Part shown: positions 33,028-40,845 of the stretch, piece after piece | Layout: each line of letters starts with the position of its first letter | Numbering within the stretch: position 1 is the stretch's first letter | Origin: Poriferisodalis sp965203655 | Lineage (GTDB): Bacteria > Actinomycetota > Acidimicrobiia > Acidimicrobiales > Poriferisodalaceae | Direction of reading: 5' to 3' | Length of the DNA stretch: 64,000 bases | Assembly (NCBI RefSeq): GCF_965203655.1 | Contig: NZ_CBDBDD010000008.1 | Location: 310,001-374,000 of the forward strand | Made by a program: the position numbers and the translations under genes | The notes under the pieces: generated by a model | What the model was told of the DNA's origin: nothing | What the model saw: the letters and a program-made list of their open reading frames with translations, nothing else | The model's database searches: none

Positions 33028-34370
33028 CAGTCCGCGAAGATGGACTTCAAGATCTCTGTGCCGCGATGCAGCGGCACGGCTGCGTGCAGATGCGCTCGAG
33101 CCAGCGGCGCGAAGCCGTCTTTGTAGAGGTGAGTGCCTAGCTCGTCGATTAAGTCGAGAGCGTCGCCAACACGCGGGTAGGCGCCCTCGTCCACACATGC
33201 CGGGTCCGCTCCCTGGGCGTTGACGATCGGCAGTGTCAACGCTGCGTGCTGACCGCTTCGCGACTTGTACATCAGATGCCGCCCGTAGTAGGTGTCCTGC
33301 CCGTGGGGTTTGGCGTCCGGTGGCCGCAGCGCGATGTGCCGGTGGACGTAATCGACATCAGGGGCAAGGACTGTGCCCGGCTGCAGCCGGCCGCGCTCGC
33401 CTCCGGCCGCGGACCAGTCGATGTCCTCGAGGTGGTCCATGAACAAGCCGTGCTTCTCGACTCCCAACAGCAGTAGTCCCGATCCGCCTGCGTCCAAAGA
33501 CAGTTTGTGCAGCCGGGCCAGTTCGTCCTGGATGTGCGCCTTGACCCACGCTGCCATGCCGAAGATCGCCAGCGGACCGTCCATGACGAATCCGATGCCG
33601 TCGAGCACGTCGAACCGGTCGTGCTTCTCGAACCAGCGGATCAAATTGACCATCGCGAGGTGCTCCACGACGATCCTCACCATCGTGAACGCTTGCTCGC
33701 TGCTGCCGTAATCCTCGAACCTTTCGTGACAGCGCAGGGCGTCCGACGGGTACACCGTCTCGCCGCACGCAGCGCAGTTCGACGTCTCAGCCTGCGGCGT
33801 CACATGCTGATCGCACGAGTCGCCGGGGCATTGGATTGGCGTTGCCCGGTTGTTCGTTATGGATTGCAGCGTCTCCAGTAGCGTCTCGTGGTCGCCTGAG
33901 AGCGTCGCCCCGCTGATCTCGCGGTGGACGACTTGGCGGAAGAACCTCTTGGGAGTGTCCGCGTCGGCAGACATGCCGATGACGTTGCGACCAGGCAGCA
34001 CCGCGCTGAGCGTGTCGCAATTCTCGAGATCCCTGACGGCGGCAGGGCTCGGGATCCGATCATCGGCGCTGCGCCCTAGCTGGCTGAGTTCGCGCAGTTT
34101 GGCCAATGCGATTACGACCGCGGCGATGTTCAACAGCGCAGCTTCGGCTCCAGGATGGCCGTTCTCGACTCTCGATGTCACCGTCGAGCCGTCTATCGCG
34201 ATGAGCTGCTTCACCCGCGCGGACCCGCGGCTCGGTTCGATGGTGGCTGGCAGGACATGGGCGACCGCGGAGGCTGACTTCCTGATCTCCCCGTCGAAGT
34301 CGCGCACCGCAGGGTTGTCGAGCAGTCGAGCCAGCGTGTGACCCGTCGCAAACTCACCGTCGTAAGGCAC
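33027..34370 (-). CDS. NurA-domain nuclease with inserted zinc motif
   Basis: A 447-residue protein that I assign to the NurA fold, nucleases which resect DNA together with HerA. The first metal-binding strand is LIAIDGSTVTS (Asp60, residues 57-66) and the second GFVMDGPLAIFG (Asp264), both in the expected places, with His/Tyr-rich C-terminal strands (DTYYGRHLMYKS). Between them lies an inserted four-cysteine cluster (Cys181, 186, 199, 202), absent from the archaeal NurA proteins I know of. GTG at 34370 is 2 nt after the HerA stop, and the methylase start overlaps its stop. The assignment rests on motifs and on the HerA neighbour, not on close overall similarity. Confidence 0.72.
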   Translation of the reverse strand: MPYDGEFATGHTLARLLDNPAVRDFDGEIRKSASAVAHVLPATIEPSRGSARVKQLIAIDGSTVTSRVENGHPGAEAALLNIAAVVIALAKLRELSQLGRSADDRIPSPAAVRDLENCDTLSAVLPGRNVIGMSADADTPKRFFRQVVHREISGATLSGDHETLLETLQSITNNRATPIQCPGDSCDQHVTPQAETSNCAACGETVYPSDALRCHERFEDYGSSEQAFTMVRIVVEHLAMVNLIRWFEKHDRFDVLDGIGFVMDGPLAIFGMAAWVKAHIQDELARLHKLSLDAGGSGLLLLGVEKHGLFMDHLEDIDWSAAGGERGRLQPGTVLAPDVDYVHRHIALRPPDAKPHGQDTYYGRHLMYKSRSGQHAALTLPIVNAQGADPACVDEGAYPRVGDALDLIDELGTHLYKDGFAPLARAHLHAAVPLHRGTEILKSIFAD

Positions 34371-34372
34371 CT

Positions 34373-36451
34373 CTAGGAATCGTCCCCGGCGGTCGGCGCG
34401 TCGAAAACGTCGATCTGTACCGGCACGGTAAACCGGCTCGAGCGCGTTCGCATCTTGACGTAGCCCGGTTCGTTGACGTTGATGATTCCGTCTGTGAAAT
34501 CGGAGAAGTCGTTGAACTTAGCGAGCTGACGGGTCTCGTCGGTGTTGTTGAGATGGGTGATGAACCAGTTCTCGGTGTTCTTGAGGATGTTGGCGTGCAC
34601 GGAGGACGGCTCCTGGGTCGAGTACACGATGCCGATGTTGAACTTCGCCCCCTCTTTCGCGGACCTCACCCAGACGCTCCTCATGTCATTGCTGTCGTGT
34701 GGCAGCAGCGTGTGGGCCTCCTCGACGTAAACCAATACCGCTGGAGGCTTGGACAGCTCCCCGGAACCATCTAGCGGCTCGGGATGGATAAACGCGTGCT
34801 GCTGCGCCCGGAAGATGGCGCCCATCACATCGCGAGCTGCCGTTTCGTTCATTTGCGGGTCACCGGTCGACTGATCCACGATCACAAGCCGGCCAGCCTG
34901 GAGATGCCCCACAATCTCGTCGGTGTAGTTCGATCCTGCTCTCGGATCGTGCCATTCGCGGGCGGACCGCAGCACGTTCAAGCCTCGCGTGTTGGTGAAG
35001 ATCTTGAGCAGGTCCAGCAACCGGGTGTCGGACCACTTCTTTCCGCCGGCGCTCTCGTAGTCGCGGTCGAATTTCCTGAACTCGTTGGTGTCCACGAACT
35101 CTGCGAACGCCGCCGCGAAGTCGGCGGCCTGCGACCAGGAGCCAACCGCGAGCTGCGACTCGTCGACAAAGCGACTCGTGGCGCCGACCCGGCTCATCGC
35201 CGCTCTGAGATCAGCGTTGAATAGCCCTGACGTCTCCGGGCCGTAGCCCGGTGACGCGTAGCCGGCGGCGGCCAGAATCGCTCGGTAGAACAGCAGAGCC
35301 CTGCGGTACCGCTTCCAATCGCCCGTTTCGGCGTGGCTCGGTGGCGGCACCATGTCCTGGCTCACGAACGGCTTGATGTATCCGGCGGTTTCGCCCGCCA
35401 GGAATTCATCCAAAATCCGCTTGCCCTGAGTCAGGCTGCCCAACGCCTCGCTGGCGTCGTAATCGCCCGACAGGTGGGCGGGTTCGCGGTCCCCGAAGAA
35501 GTTGAACTTGGTGATATTCCGGTTCTCATCGTGCGGGTGAGGGTGCAACCCGTAGGTCACCACATCGTTGGGCCTTGCCCACTCGTGGTTGCCCAAGTTG
35601 CGCAAGCAGCCCTGGTCCTGCGGGTTGGCATTGGCGTACTCGCCGTCGGGGTCAAAGATGATTTGCCCGACCCGAGCGCCGTCCGCGGGCTCGCGCAACT
35701 CGAACACGGCCCGCGCGATGATTTTGACAGTGTTCGACTTGCCGGTACGGGTCATCCCAAAGAGGGCCGTGCGCTGAGCCACGAAATCCTCAGCCGCGAT
35801 GTTCACCTTGGCCGAATCTGCAGGCGTCGCCGTTGCGTAGCGAACGTGTCCGATCTTGGTGATCTGGCCGTCGTTCTCGGCCCGGCTCGCACTGTTCACG
35901 ATCTGCTCTAGGTCCTCCCCGGTCGGCTTGTACACCTTGAGGCCTCGCCCGCTGTAGAAGTTGTCCACATCGCTGCTGAACTGCCACGGGGCATCTGAGC
36001 CCTGCGGTGGCTGATACGAGCCGAGGATCCTGCACCGCACTCCCGAGTACCTCATCAGGTTCAGAGTGAACAGATCCGTCACTTTGCTGTCGTCCCAGTT
36101 CTCGGAGCTGTCCGCCACCCGCTGAGCCGCGTCGAAACGGGCCTGCCGCATCGACATGTCATTTGGCAGTGGAGCGTTCGACACCACCCGCAGCAGCAAG
36201 CGGGCCGCTCCAGGGTCGGGGCGGTCGTCTTCGTCGAGCCTGACTGCGACGAGCAGACATCCCTGCTGCACGCCACCGACGGCCTGTTTGGCGCTGTCGT
36301 GCAGCAGGAAATCGGCGCTCGTGTAGTCGATCTGGATGACATCGCCGACCAAACGCCCAGAGTCAACGAAGGCCTGCTTCTCCAAGTCGTGATCGGCAAC
36401 GATCCCTGTAAGTGCGTCACCCAGTCCGCCCGGAACGTTGCTATCGCTCAT
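34373..36451 (-). CDS. HerA-type hexameric ATPase/DNA translocase
   Basis: A 692-residue DUF87/HerA-type pump that would thread duplex DNA through a hexameric ring. An N-terminal beta-barrel-like (HAS-barrel) domain occupies about the first 200 residues, Walker A is ALFGMTRTGKSNTVK (232-239), a FDPDGEY segment follows it, Walker B is AVLVYVEEAHTLLP (571-584) and the sensor strand IGIVYSTQEPSSVHANIL. Residues 320-510 form a helical insert. ATG at 36451 follows GAGAGGTGCAC, a good ribosome site; an open frame reaching 36742 would run through a perfect hairpin and is less likely. It heads the four-gene operon and is directly followed by the NurA-type nuclease. Confidence 0.86.
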   Translation of the reverse strand: MSDSNVPGGLGDALTGIVADHDLEKQAFVDSGRLVGDVIQIDYTSADFLLHDSAKQAVGGVQQGCLLVAVRLDEDDRPDPGAARLLLRVVSNAPLPNDMSMRQARFDAAQRVADSSENWDDSKVTDLFTLNLMRYSGVRCRILGSYQPPQGSDAPWQFSSDVDNFYSGRGLKVYKPTGEDLEQIVNSASRAENDGQITKIGHVRYATATPADSAKVNIAAEDFVAQRTALFGMTRTGKSNTVKIIARAVFELREPADGARVGQIIFDPDGEYANANPQDQGCLRNLGNHEWARPNDVVTYGLHPHPHDENRNITKFNFFGDREPAHLSGDYDASEALGSLTQGKRILDEFLAGETAGYIKPFVSQDMVPPPSHAETGDWKRYRRALLFYRAILAAAGYASPGYGPETSGLFNADLRAAMSRVGATSRFVDESQLAVGSWSQAADFAAAFAEFVDTNEFRKFDRDYESAGGKKWSDTRLLDLLKIFTNTRGLNVLRSAREWHDPRAGSNYTDEIVGHLQAGRLVIVDQSTGDPQMNETAARDVMGAIFRAQQHAFIHPEPLDGSGELSKPPAVLVYVEEAHTLLPHDSNDMRSVWVRSAKEGAKFNIGIVYSTQEPSSVHANILKNTENWFITHLNNTDETRQLAKFNDFSDFTDGIINVNEPGYVKMRTRSSRFTVPVQIDVFDAPTAGDDS

Positions 36452-36499
36452 GTGCACCTCTCTGGTCCGGGTCGGAGCGGCATCGTGTTTATCACCGCC

Positions 36500-36522
36500 A
36501 GACGGCGGCAAAGCCGCCGTCT
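36500..36522. terminator. Perfect 10-bp hairpin upstream of the HerA gene
   Basis: AGACGGCGGC (36500-36509), loop AAA, GCCGCCGTCT (36513-36522). It lies 48 nt before the HerA start and about 290 nt after pck on the same strand, so it could end the pck transcript or form part of the HerA leader. There is no T-tract. Confidence 0.5.
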
Positions 36523-36736
36523 CGAGACTGACACGTCGCCGAGAGCTCTTTGAGATCGAGCTTCTTGGCGACAAGGGTTGCTCAATTGTCGAGCGGGCAC
36601 TCGTCCACTGCTCCCCGGTTTGGACAACAGCCGAAGTGGCGATCACAGCTCTCGAACCGTCATCAGATGCCGGCAGCAGCTCGAATACCACTGGCGCGAG
36701 CCCTCCGCTTTGTGCGAGTTCTTCAGCCATGGATTC

Positions 36737-36766
36737 CGCCATCCGGGCCGTGTTCTTGGCCAGCTG
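36737..36766 (+). repeat. Right copy of 30-nt island-flanking direct repeat (attR-like)
   Basis: Begins CGCCATCCGGGCCGTG and ends CCAGCTG; 26 of 30 positions equal 29355-29384. Read in frame it gives AIRAVFLAS, the diverged counterpart of the membrane-protein C-terminus, but with Trp in place of the stop codon. No further similarity extends on either side. Confidence 0.5.
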
Positions 36767-36811
36767 GCCGCCCGTGACGTTCCGCTCTCGCAGCGGGCGC
36801 CGTGCAGCGGA

Positions 36812-38638
36812 TCAGAAGCCGAGCCGCTGCTCGAGCCGGTCGAGCTCCTTGCGCATCTCGGGCGGCAGACGCTCACCCAGCGCTCCGTAGTGCGCCTCGA
36901 TCATGTCGATCTCAGCCCGCCAGTCGTCCTCGTCGACCCCGAGCAGCGTCTCGATCTCGGCGTCGGTGAGGTCGAGCCCGCTGGTGTCGAGCGCCTCGGG
37001 CGGGGGCACCAGGCCGATCGCCGTCGGCACGGCCTCACCGTGGCCGGCGATCCGCTCGAGCACCCACTTCAGCACCCGGGCGTTGTCGCCGAAACCCGGC
37101 CAGATGAACCTGCCGTCGTCGTCCTTGCGGAACCAATTGACGTAATAGAGCTTTGGCAGCTGGGTGCCCGGCTTCGCGCCGATATCCAGCCAGTGCTGGA
37201 AGTAGTCGCCGAAGTTGTACCCGCAGAACGGCAGCATCGCGAACGGGTCGCGCCGCACTTCGCCCACCGCCCCGGCCGCTGCAGCAGTCTTCTCCGAGGA
37301 CATCTGCGAGCCCAGGAACACGCCGTGCTCCCAGTCGAAGGCCTCGACCACCAGGGGCACCGTGGTGGCGCGCCGTCCGCCGAAGAGGATCGCGGAGATC
37401 GGCACGCCGGCGGGGTCCTCCCACTCGGGCGCAATCGAGGGGCATTGTCCGGCGGGAGCCGTGAAGCGGGCATTGGGATGCGCAGCGGGCGTCCCGTCGG
37501 ATGCCGACCATTCGTTGCCGCGCCAGTCGATGATGCCTTCGGGGGGCTCCGGCGTGAGACCTTCCCACCAGACGTCGCCGTCGGGGGTCTGCGCCACGTT
37601 GGTGAACATGCAGTTGCCCCACATGGTGCCGAGCGCGTTCGGATTGGTGTCGTCGCCGGTGCCGGGCGCGACACCGAAGATGCCGGCCTCGGGATTGATG
37701 GCGTGCAGGCGACCGTCGTCGCCGAACTTCATCCAGGCGATGTCGTCGCCGATGGTGCGTACCTTCCAGCCCGGCAGCGTCGGGATCATCATCGCCATGT
37801 TGGTCTTGCCGCAGGCAGAGGGGAACGCCGCCGCGACGTAGATCGTCTCGCCGTCGGGAGGCGTCACGCCCACGATCAGCATGTGCTCGGCCAGCCAGCC
37901 CTCGTCGCGGGCCATCGTGGAGGCGATCCGCAGAGCGAAGCACTTCTTGCCCAGCAGGGCATTGCCGCCGTAGCCGGATCCGTACGACCAGATCTCGCGC
38001 GTCTCGGGGAAGTGCACGATGTACTTGCGGTCGGCGTCGCAGGGCCATGGCACATCTGCCTGACCCGACTCCAGCGGGGCGCCGAGCGAGTGGATGCACG
38101 GCACGAAGTCACCATCGCCGAGCACATCGAGCGCCGGTTGGCCCATGCGAGTCATGATCCGCATGGAGGCGGCGACGTAGGGCGAGTCGGTGAGCTGCAC
38201 ACCGATGTGGGCGATGTGGCTGCCCAGCGGCCCCATCGAGAAGGGCACGACGTACATGGTCCTGCCGCGCATCGAGCCCTCGAAGAGCTTCAGCAGCTCC
38301 TCGCGCATTTCGTCGGGATGGCGCCAGTTGTTGTTGGGGCCCGCGTCGATCTCGTTCTCGCTGCAGATAAAGGTGCGGTCCTCGACCCGTGCGACGTCGG
38401 CAGGGTCCGACCGGGCGAGGAAGCTGTTGGGGCGGGTGCGGGAGTCGAGCTCGATGAGCGTCCCGGACTCGACCATCTTGCTGCAGAGCCGGTCGTACTC
38501 GGCTTCGGTGCCGTCGCACCAGTGGACGGCATCGGGTCGCAGCACGCCGGCCCAATGATCGACCCAATCGATCAAATGGCGGTTGTCAGTCGCAGGCAAG
38601 TTGTCCTCCGGGTCCGAGTCTCGTACTCGCTCGTGCAT
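36812..38638 (-). CDS. pckG: Phosphoenolpyruvate carboxykinase (GTP)
   Basis: The gluconeogenic enzyme converts oxaloacetate plus GTP to phosphoenolpyruvate and CO2 in the cytosol. Its 608 residues match the GTP class: RCRD-type regions such as VPFSMGPLGSHIAHIGVQ, the GGNALLGKKCFALRIAS segment, the P-loop with reactive Cys (AAAFPSACGKTNMAM), metal-binding IGDDIAWMKFG and nucleotide-site segments near FGGRRATTVPLV and PFCGYNFGDYFQHWL. ATG at 38638 places the start about 20 residues before NRHLIDWVDHW, where family proteins begin. Gene orientation points towards the island; 360 nt separate it from the HerA start. Confidence 0.95.
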   Translation of the reverse strand: MHERVRDSDPEDNLPATDNRHLIDWVDHWAGVLRPDAVHWCDGTEAEYDRLCSKMVESGTLIELDSRTRPNSFLARSDPADVARVEDRTFICSENEIDAGPNNNWRHPDEMREELLKLFEGSMRGRTMYVVPFSMGPLGSHIAHIGVQLTDSPYVAASMRIMTRMGQPALDVLGDGDFVPCIHSLGAPLESGQADVPWPCDADRKYIVHFPETREIWSYGSGYGGNALLGKKCFALRIASTMARDEGWLAEHMLIVGVTPPDGETIYVAAAFPSACGKTNMAMMIPTLPGWKVRTIGDDIAWMKFGDDGRLHAINPEAGIFGVAPGTGDDTNPNALGTMWGNCMFTNVAQTPDGDVWWEGLTPEPPEGIIDWRGNEWSASDGTPAAHPNARFTAPAGQCPSIAPEWEDPAGVPISAILFGGRRATTVPLVVEAFDWEHGVFLGSQMSSEKTAAAAGAVGEVRRDPFAMLPFCGYNFGDYFQHWLDIGAKPGTQLPKLYYVNWFRKDDDGRFIWPGFGDNARVLKWVLERIAGHGEAVPTAIGLVPPPEALDTSGLDLTDAEIETLLGVDEDDWRAEIDMIEAHYGALGERLPPEMRKELDRLEQRLGF

Positions 38639-38687
38639 CGAGTCGTAGAACTCGCTCTTCGACCGGTGCGGCCGCACCGGCCTCAGA

Positions 38688-38933
38688 TCACGCTGTCTCC
38701 CCCCCGGCGGTGATCCAGTCGGGTGTTCCCAGGTCCACCTCTGACCCCAGACGGAGCCGCGTGGCGAGCCCCCGCTCGTCAAGGTCGAAGATCACTCGCT
38801 GGCCCTGCCTCACCATCCGGAAGATGGAGCCTTCCAAGGCATTCGGTGCCAACTCGTGCTCGGCGCGCGTGACGTCGTCGGTGACGACACCGACTCTCGA
38901 TGCAGGGTCATATGACTTGATGACGCCTTGCAT
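38688..38933 (-). CDS. Small cold-shock-domain-like protein
   Basis: An 81-residue protein starting MQGVIKSYDPASRVGVVTDD, which resembles the first strands of a cold-shock OB fold (GxVKxYdxxxgfGvI). It continues with LEGSIFRMVRQGQRVIFDLDERGLATRLRLG, consistent with strands 3-5, but the RNA-binding aromatic motifs (FGFI / VFVH) are missing. It may be a divergent OB-fold regulator. GGGAGG lies 7 nt before the ATG. It precedes pck on the same strand with a 49-nt gap, so the two may share a transcript. The function is unknown. Confidence 0.75.
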   Translation of the reverse strand: MQGVIKSYDPASRVGVVTDDVTRAEHELAPNALEGSIFRMVRQGQRVIFDLDERGLATRLRLGSEVDLGTPDWITAGGETA

Positions 38934-38961
38934 GTGCGCCTCCCGTGGCTGGGAAATCGCG

Positions 38962-38979
38962 AGCCCGCCGAGGCGGGCT
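38962..38979. promoter_or_regulatory. Perfect inverted repeat in divergent promoter
   Basis: AGCCCGCC (38962-38969) and GGCGGGCT (38972-38979) flank a GA dinucleotide. The repeat lies in the 103-nt gap between the divergent cold-shock-like and DAK2 genes and may be an operator or, transcribed, a leader hairpin. Confidence 0.4.
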
Positions 38980-39036
38980 GCGCGACCTACCGAAAGCTAG
39001 CAACCGACGGCGGCGCGCGTTGTAGCTTCGGCAGCT

Positions 39037-40845
39037 ATGGGCGACGGCGACCCACGCACCGCAGCCGGTCCGCTGACCACCCTCGATTCGGATGCGCTGG
39101 CCGAGGCCATTCGCACCTACCGAACTGCGCTGGATCAGCACCGCGTGACCATCGATCGGCTGAATGTGTACCCGGTGCCCGATGGCGACACCGGCACCAA
39201 CATGGCCTTGACGCTGGCTGCGGTCAGCGAGGAACTCCTGCGTGCCGGAGCTGGGCGGGCTGACATCTGCCGGGCCATCTCCCACGGCGCGCTCATGGGC
39301 GCGCGGGGCAACAGCGGCGTCATCGTGAGCCAGCTCCTGCGTGGGATGGCGGCCACGCTGGCCCCGAGTGACGAACAGCCCGAGGCGGAGCCGCCGATCG
39401 ACGCCGAATTGCTTGCTCGAGGACTGATGGCCGCGAGCACGGCGGCGGACGGCGCAGTTATGCGGCCGGTGGAGGGCACCATCCTGAGCGTTGCGCGCGC
39501 TTCGGCGCAGGCGGCCGAGCGCGCGCTGGTCACGCTGGCGGGCGACGAGGACAGGGCGCTGGCCGCTGTGCTCGAAAGCGCCAAGCAAGCGGGGCAGACG
39601 GCGTTGGAGGCGACGCCGCAGCAGCTGCCCGTGCTGGCCGACGCCGGCGTGGTGGACGCGGGCGCAGCGGGATACCTGCTGCTGCTCGACGCCCTGCTGA
39701 GCGTCGTGGATGGACGCCCGCTGCCCGATGCCGTGGACCTGCCTGCTGAGGTGGAGGCGGTGATCGCCCACGGGAACGCTGGTGCGAGCCTGCAGGGCGT
39801 CGCCGTGGACCCGGTCGCGGAGCAACGCGCCGAGTTGCACAGCCACCTCGACGGCGGCGGCCACGACGTGCACGATCCCTCCGGCACCCGCTACGAGGTG
39901 ATGTTCCTGCTCTCGGCGCCCGACGAGAACATCGACGACTTCAAGGTGGCCTGGGACTCGCTCGGCGACTCGATCGTGATGGTGGGCGGGGACGGGCTGT
40001 GGAACTGCCACATCCACACCGACGACATCGGCCCCGTCATCGAGGCGGGCATCGACGCCGGACGGCCGCATCGCATCCAGATCACCGATCTCCACGAGCA
40101 GGTCGCCGGCCTCGGTGGGCACGGCGCGCACGGCGGGCACGGTGCGCACGCAGGCCGCGACGCAGCAGAGCCCGAGCAGCGGCCGCTGGTGGGGTGTGCG
40201 GTGGTTGCGGTCTCGCCCGCGGCGGGGCTCGACGAGCTGTTCGCCTCGCTGGGCTGCCACGAACTCGTCACCGGCGGGCAGACGATGAATCCCTCGACGG
40301 CCGAGTTGCTCGCAGCCATCGAGGCTGCGCCCTCCGAGCAGGTCGTGGTGCTGCCCAACAACTCCAACATCGTGCCGGTGGCGCGCCAGGCGGGCGAGCA
40401 CGCCGGCAAGACCGTCACGGTGGTAGCCACAACCTCGGTGCCCGCGGGCCTCGCAGCCCTGATCGGGTACGACCCCGACGCGAGCGCCGACGCCAACGCC
40501 GCCTCGATGGGTGACGCTGCCGATGCGGTGTCGGCGGGCGAAGTGACCCAGGCAGTGCGCGACACGACTGGGGCGGCGGGACAGGTCGCCGCCGGGCAGT
40601 GGATCGGTCTCGACGGCGGGGGCATCTCGGCTGCGGGCGACACCGCAGCCGCGGCGGCCGTCGGGCTGCTCGAAGCCATGCTCACCCCGGCCCACGAGAT
40701 CCTCACGCTGATCGAGGGAGCAGGCGCCCAGTCGGCCGAGACCGCCGAAGTGATGGCATGGCTCGCCGAGCACTGGCCCGACGTCGAAGTCGAGCGTCAC
40801 GTCGGCGGCCAGGACCACTACCCGTACCTCTTCGGCATCGAATGA
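39037..40845 (+). CDS. DAK2-domain / DegV-like kinase (YloV/FakA-like)
   Basis: A 602-residue protein. The N-terminal DAK2 (DhaL) domain reads NVYPVPDGDTGTNMALTL, with three Asp ligands for Mg-ATP, then ALMGARGNSGVIVSQLLRG and TMLRPVEGTIL-like VMRPVEGTILSVAR, and DAGVVDAGAAGYLLLLDAL. The C-terminal half (NNSNIVPVARQAGE, VPAGLAALIGYD) is the YloV C-domain. In Firmicutes this architecture phosphorylates fatty acids bound to FakB; whether that applies here is inference. The linker holds two 18-bp DNA repeats (40114-40149) that encode GGHGAH twice. ATGA at the end overlaps the recG start, so the two genes are coupled. Confidence 0.9.
   Translation: MGDGDPRTAAGPLTTLDSDALAEAIRTYRTALDQHRVTIDRLNVYPVPDGDTGTNMALTLAAVSEELLRAGAGRADICRAISHGALMGARGNSGVIVSQLLRGMAATLAPSDEQPEAEPPIDAELLARGLMAASTAADGAVMRPVEGTILSVARASAQAAERALVTLAGDEDRALAAVLESAKQAGQTALEATPQQLPVLADAGVVDAGAAGYLLLLDALLSVVDGRPLPDAVDLPAEVEAVIAHGNAGASLQGVAVDPVAEQRAELHSHLDGGGHDVHDPSGTRYEVMFLLSAPDENIDDFKVAWDSLGDSIVMVGGDGLWNCHIHTDDIGPVIEAGIDAGRPHRIQITDLHEQVAGLGGHGAHGGHGAHAGRDAAEPEQRPLVGCAVVAVSPAAGLDELFASLGCHELVTGGQTMNPSTAELLAAIEAAPSEQVVVLPNNSNIVPVARQAGEHAGKTVTVVATTSVPAGLAALIGYDPDASADANAASMGDAADAVSAGEVTQAVRDTTGAAGQVAAGQWIGLDGGGISAAGDTAAAAAVGLLEAMLTPAHEILTLIEGAGAQSAETAEVMAWLAEHWPDVEVERHVGGQDHYPYLFGIE

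Larger units (their letters stand above)
29385..36766. mobile_element. Candidate accessory (defence) island, five genes
   Basis: Between the two direct-repeat copies, base composition drops: two 60-nt samples of the C5-methyltransferase gene are 48% and 53% GC, one in the HerA gene is 62%, against a visibly richer host background. The genes are a C5-cytosine methyltransferase, HNH endonuclease, amino-methyltransferase, NurA-type nuclease and HerA-type ATPase. The two halves differ in composition, suggesting stepwise assembly. No integrase, transposase or tRNA gene is seen, so mobility itself is inferred from the repeats and content. Confidence 0.5.
36452..36811. other. 360-nt intergenic region between island operon and pck
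   Basis: This gap must hold the promoter of the HerA operon and the 3' end of pck. I see a perfect 10-bp hairpin (36500-36522), the right copy of the island-flanking repeat (36737-36766), and an open minus-strand frame (36451-36742) that might extend HerA but shows mixed codon use. GC is lower than in the neighbouring host genes up to about 36770, where host composition resumes. Confidence 0.6.

Noticed and set aside
29496..36451. Assignment of the island to BREX, DISARM or Dnd
   Set aside because: No PglZ, BrxL, DUF1998, PLD nuclease or Dnd cysteine-desulfurase/sulfotransfer genes are present; only the HerA-like ATPase is loosely shared.
36452..36742. Possible 97-residue N-terminal extension of the HerA protein
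   Set aside because: A strong ribosome site precedes ATG 36451, the extension contains a perfect hairpin in DNA and has mixed codon use. It stays a low-probability alternative.
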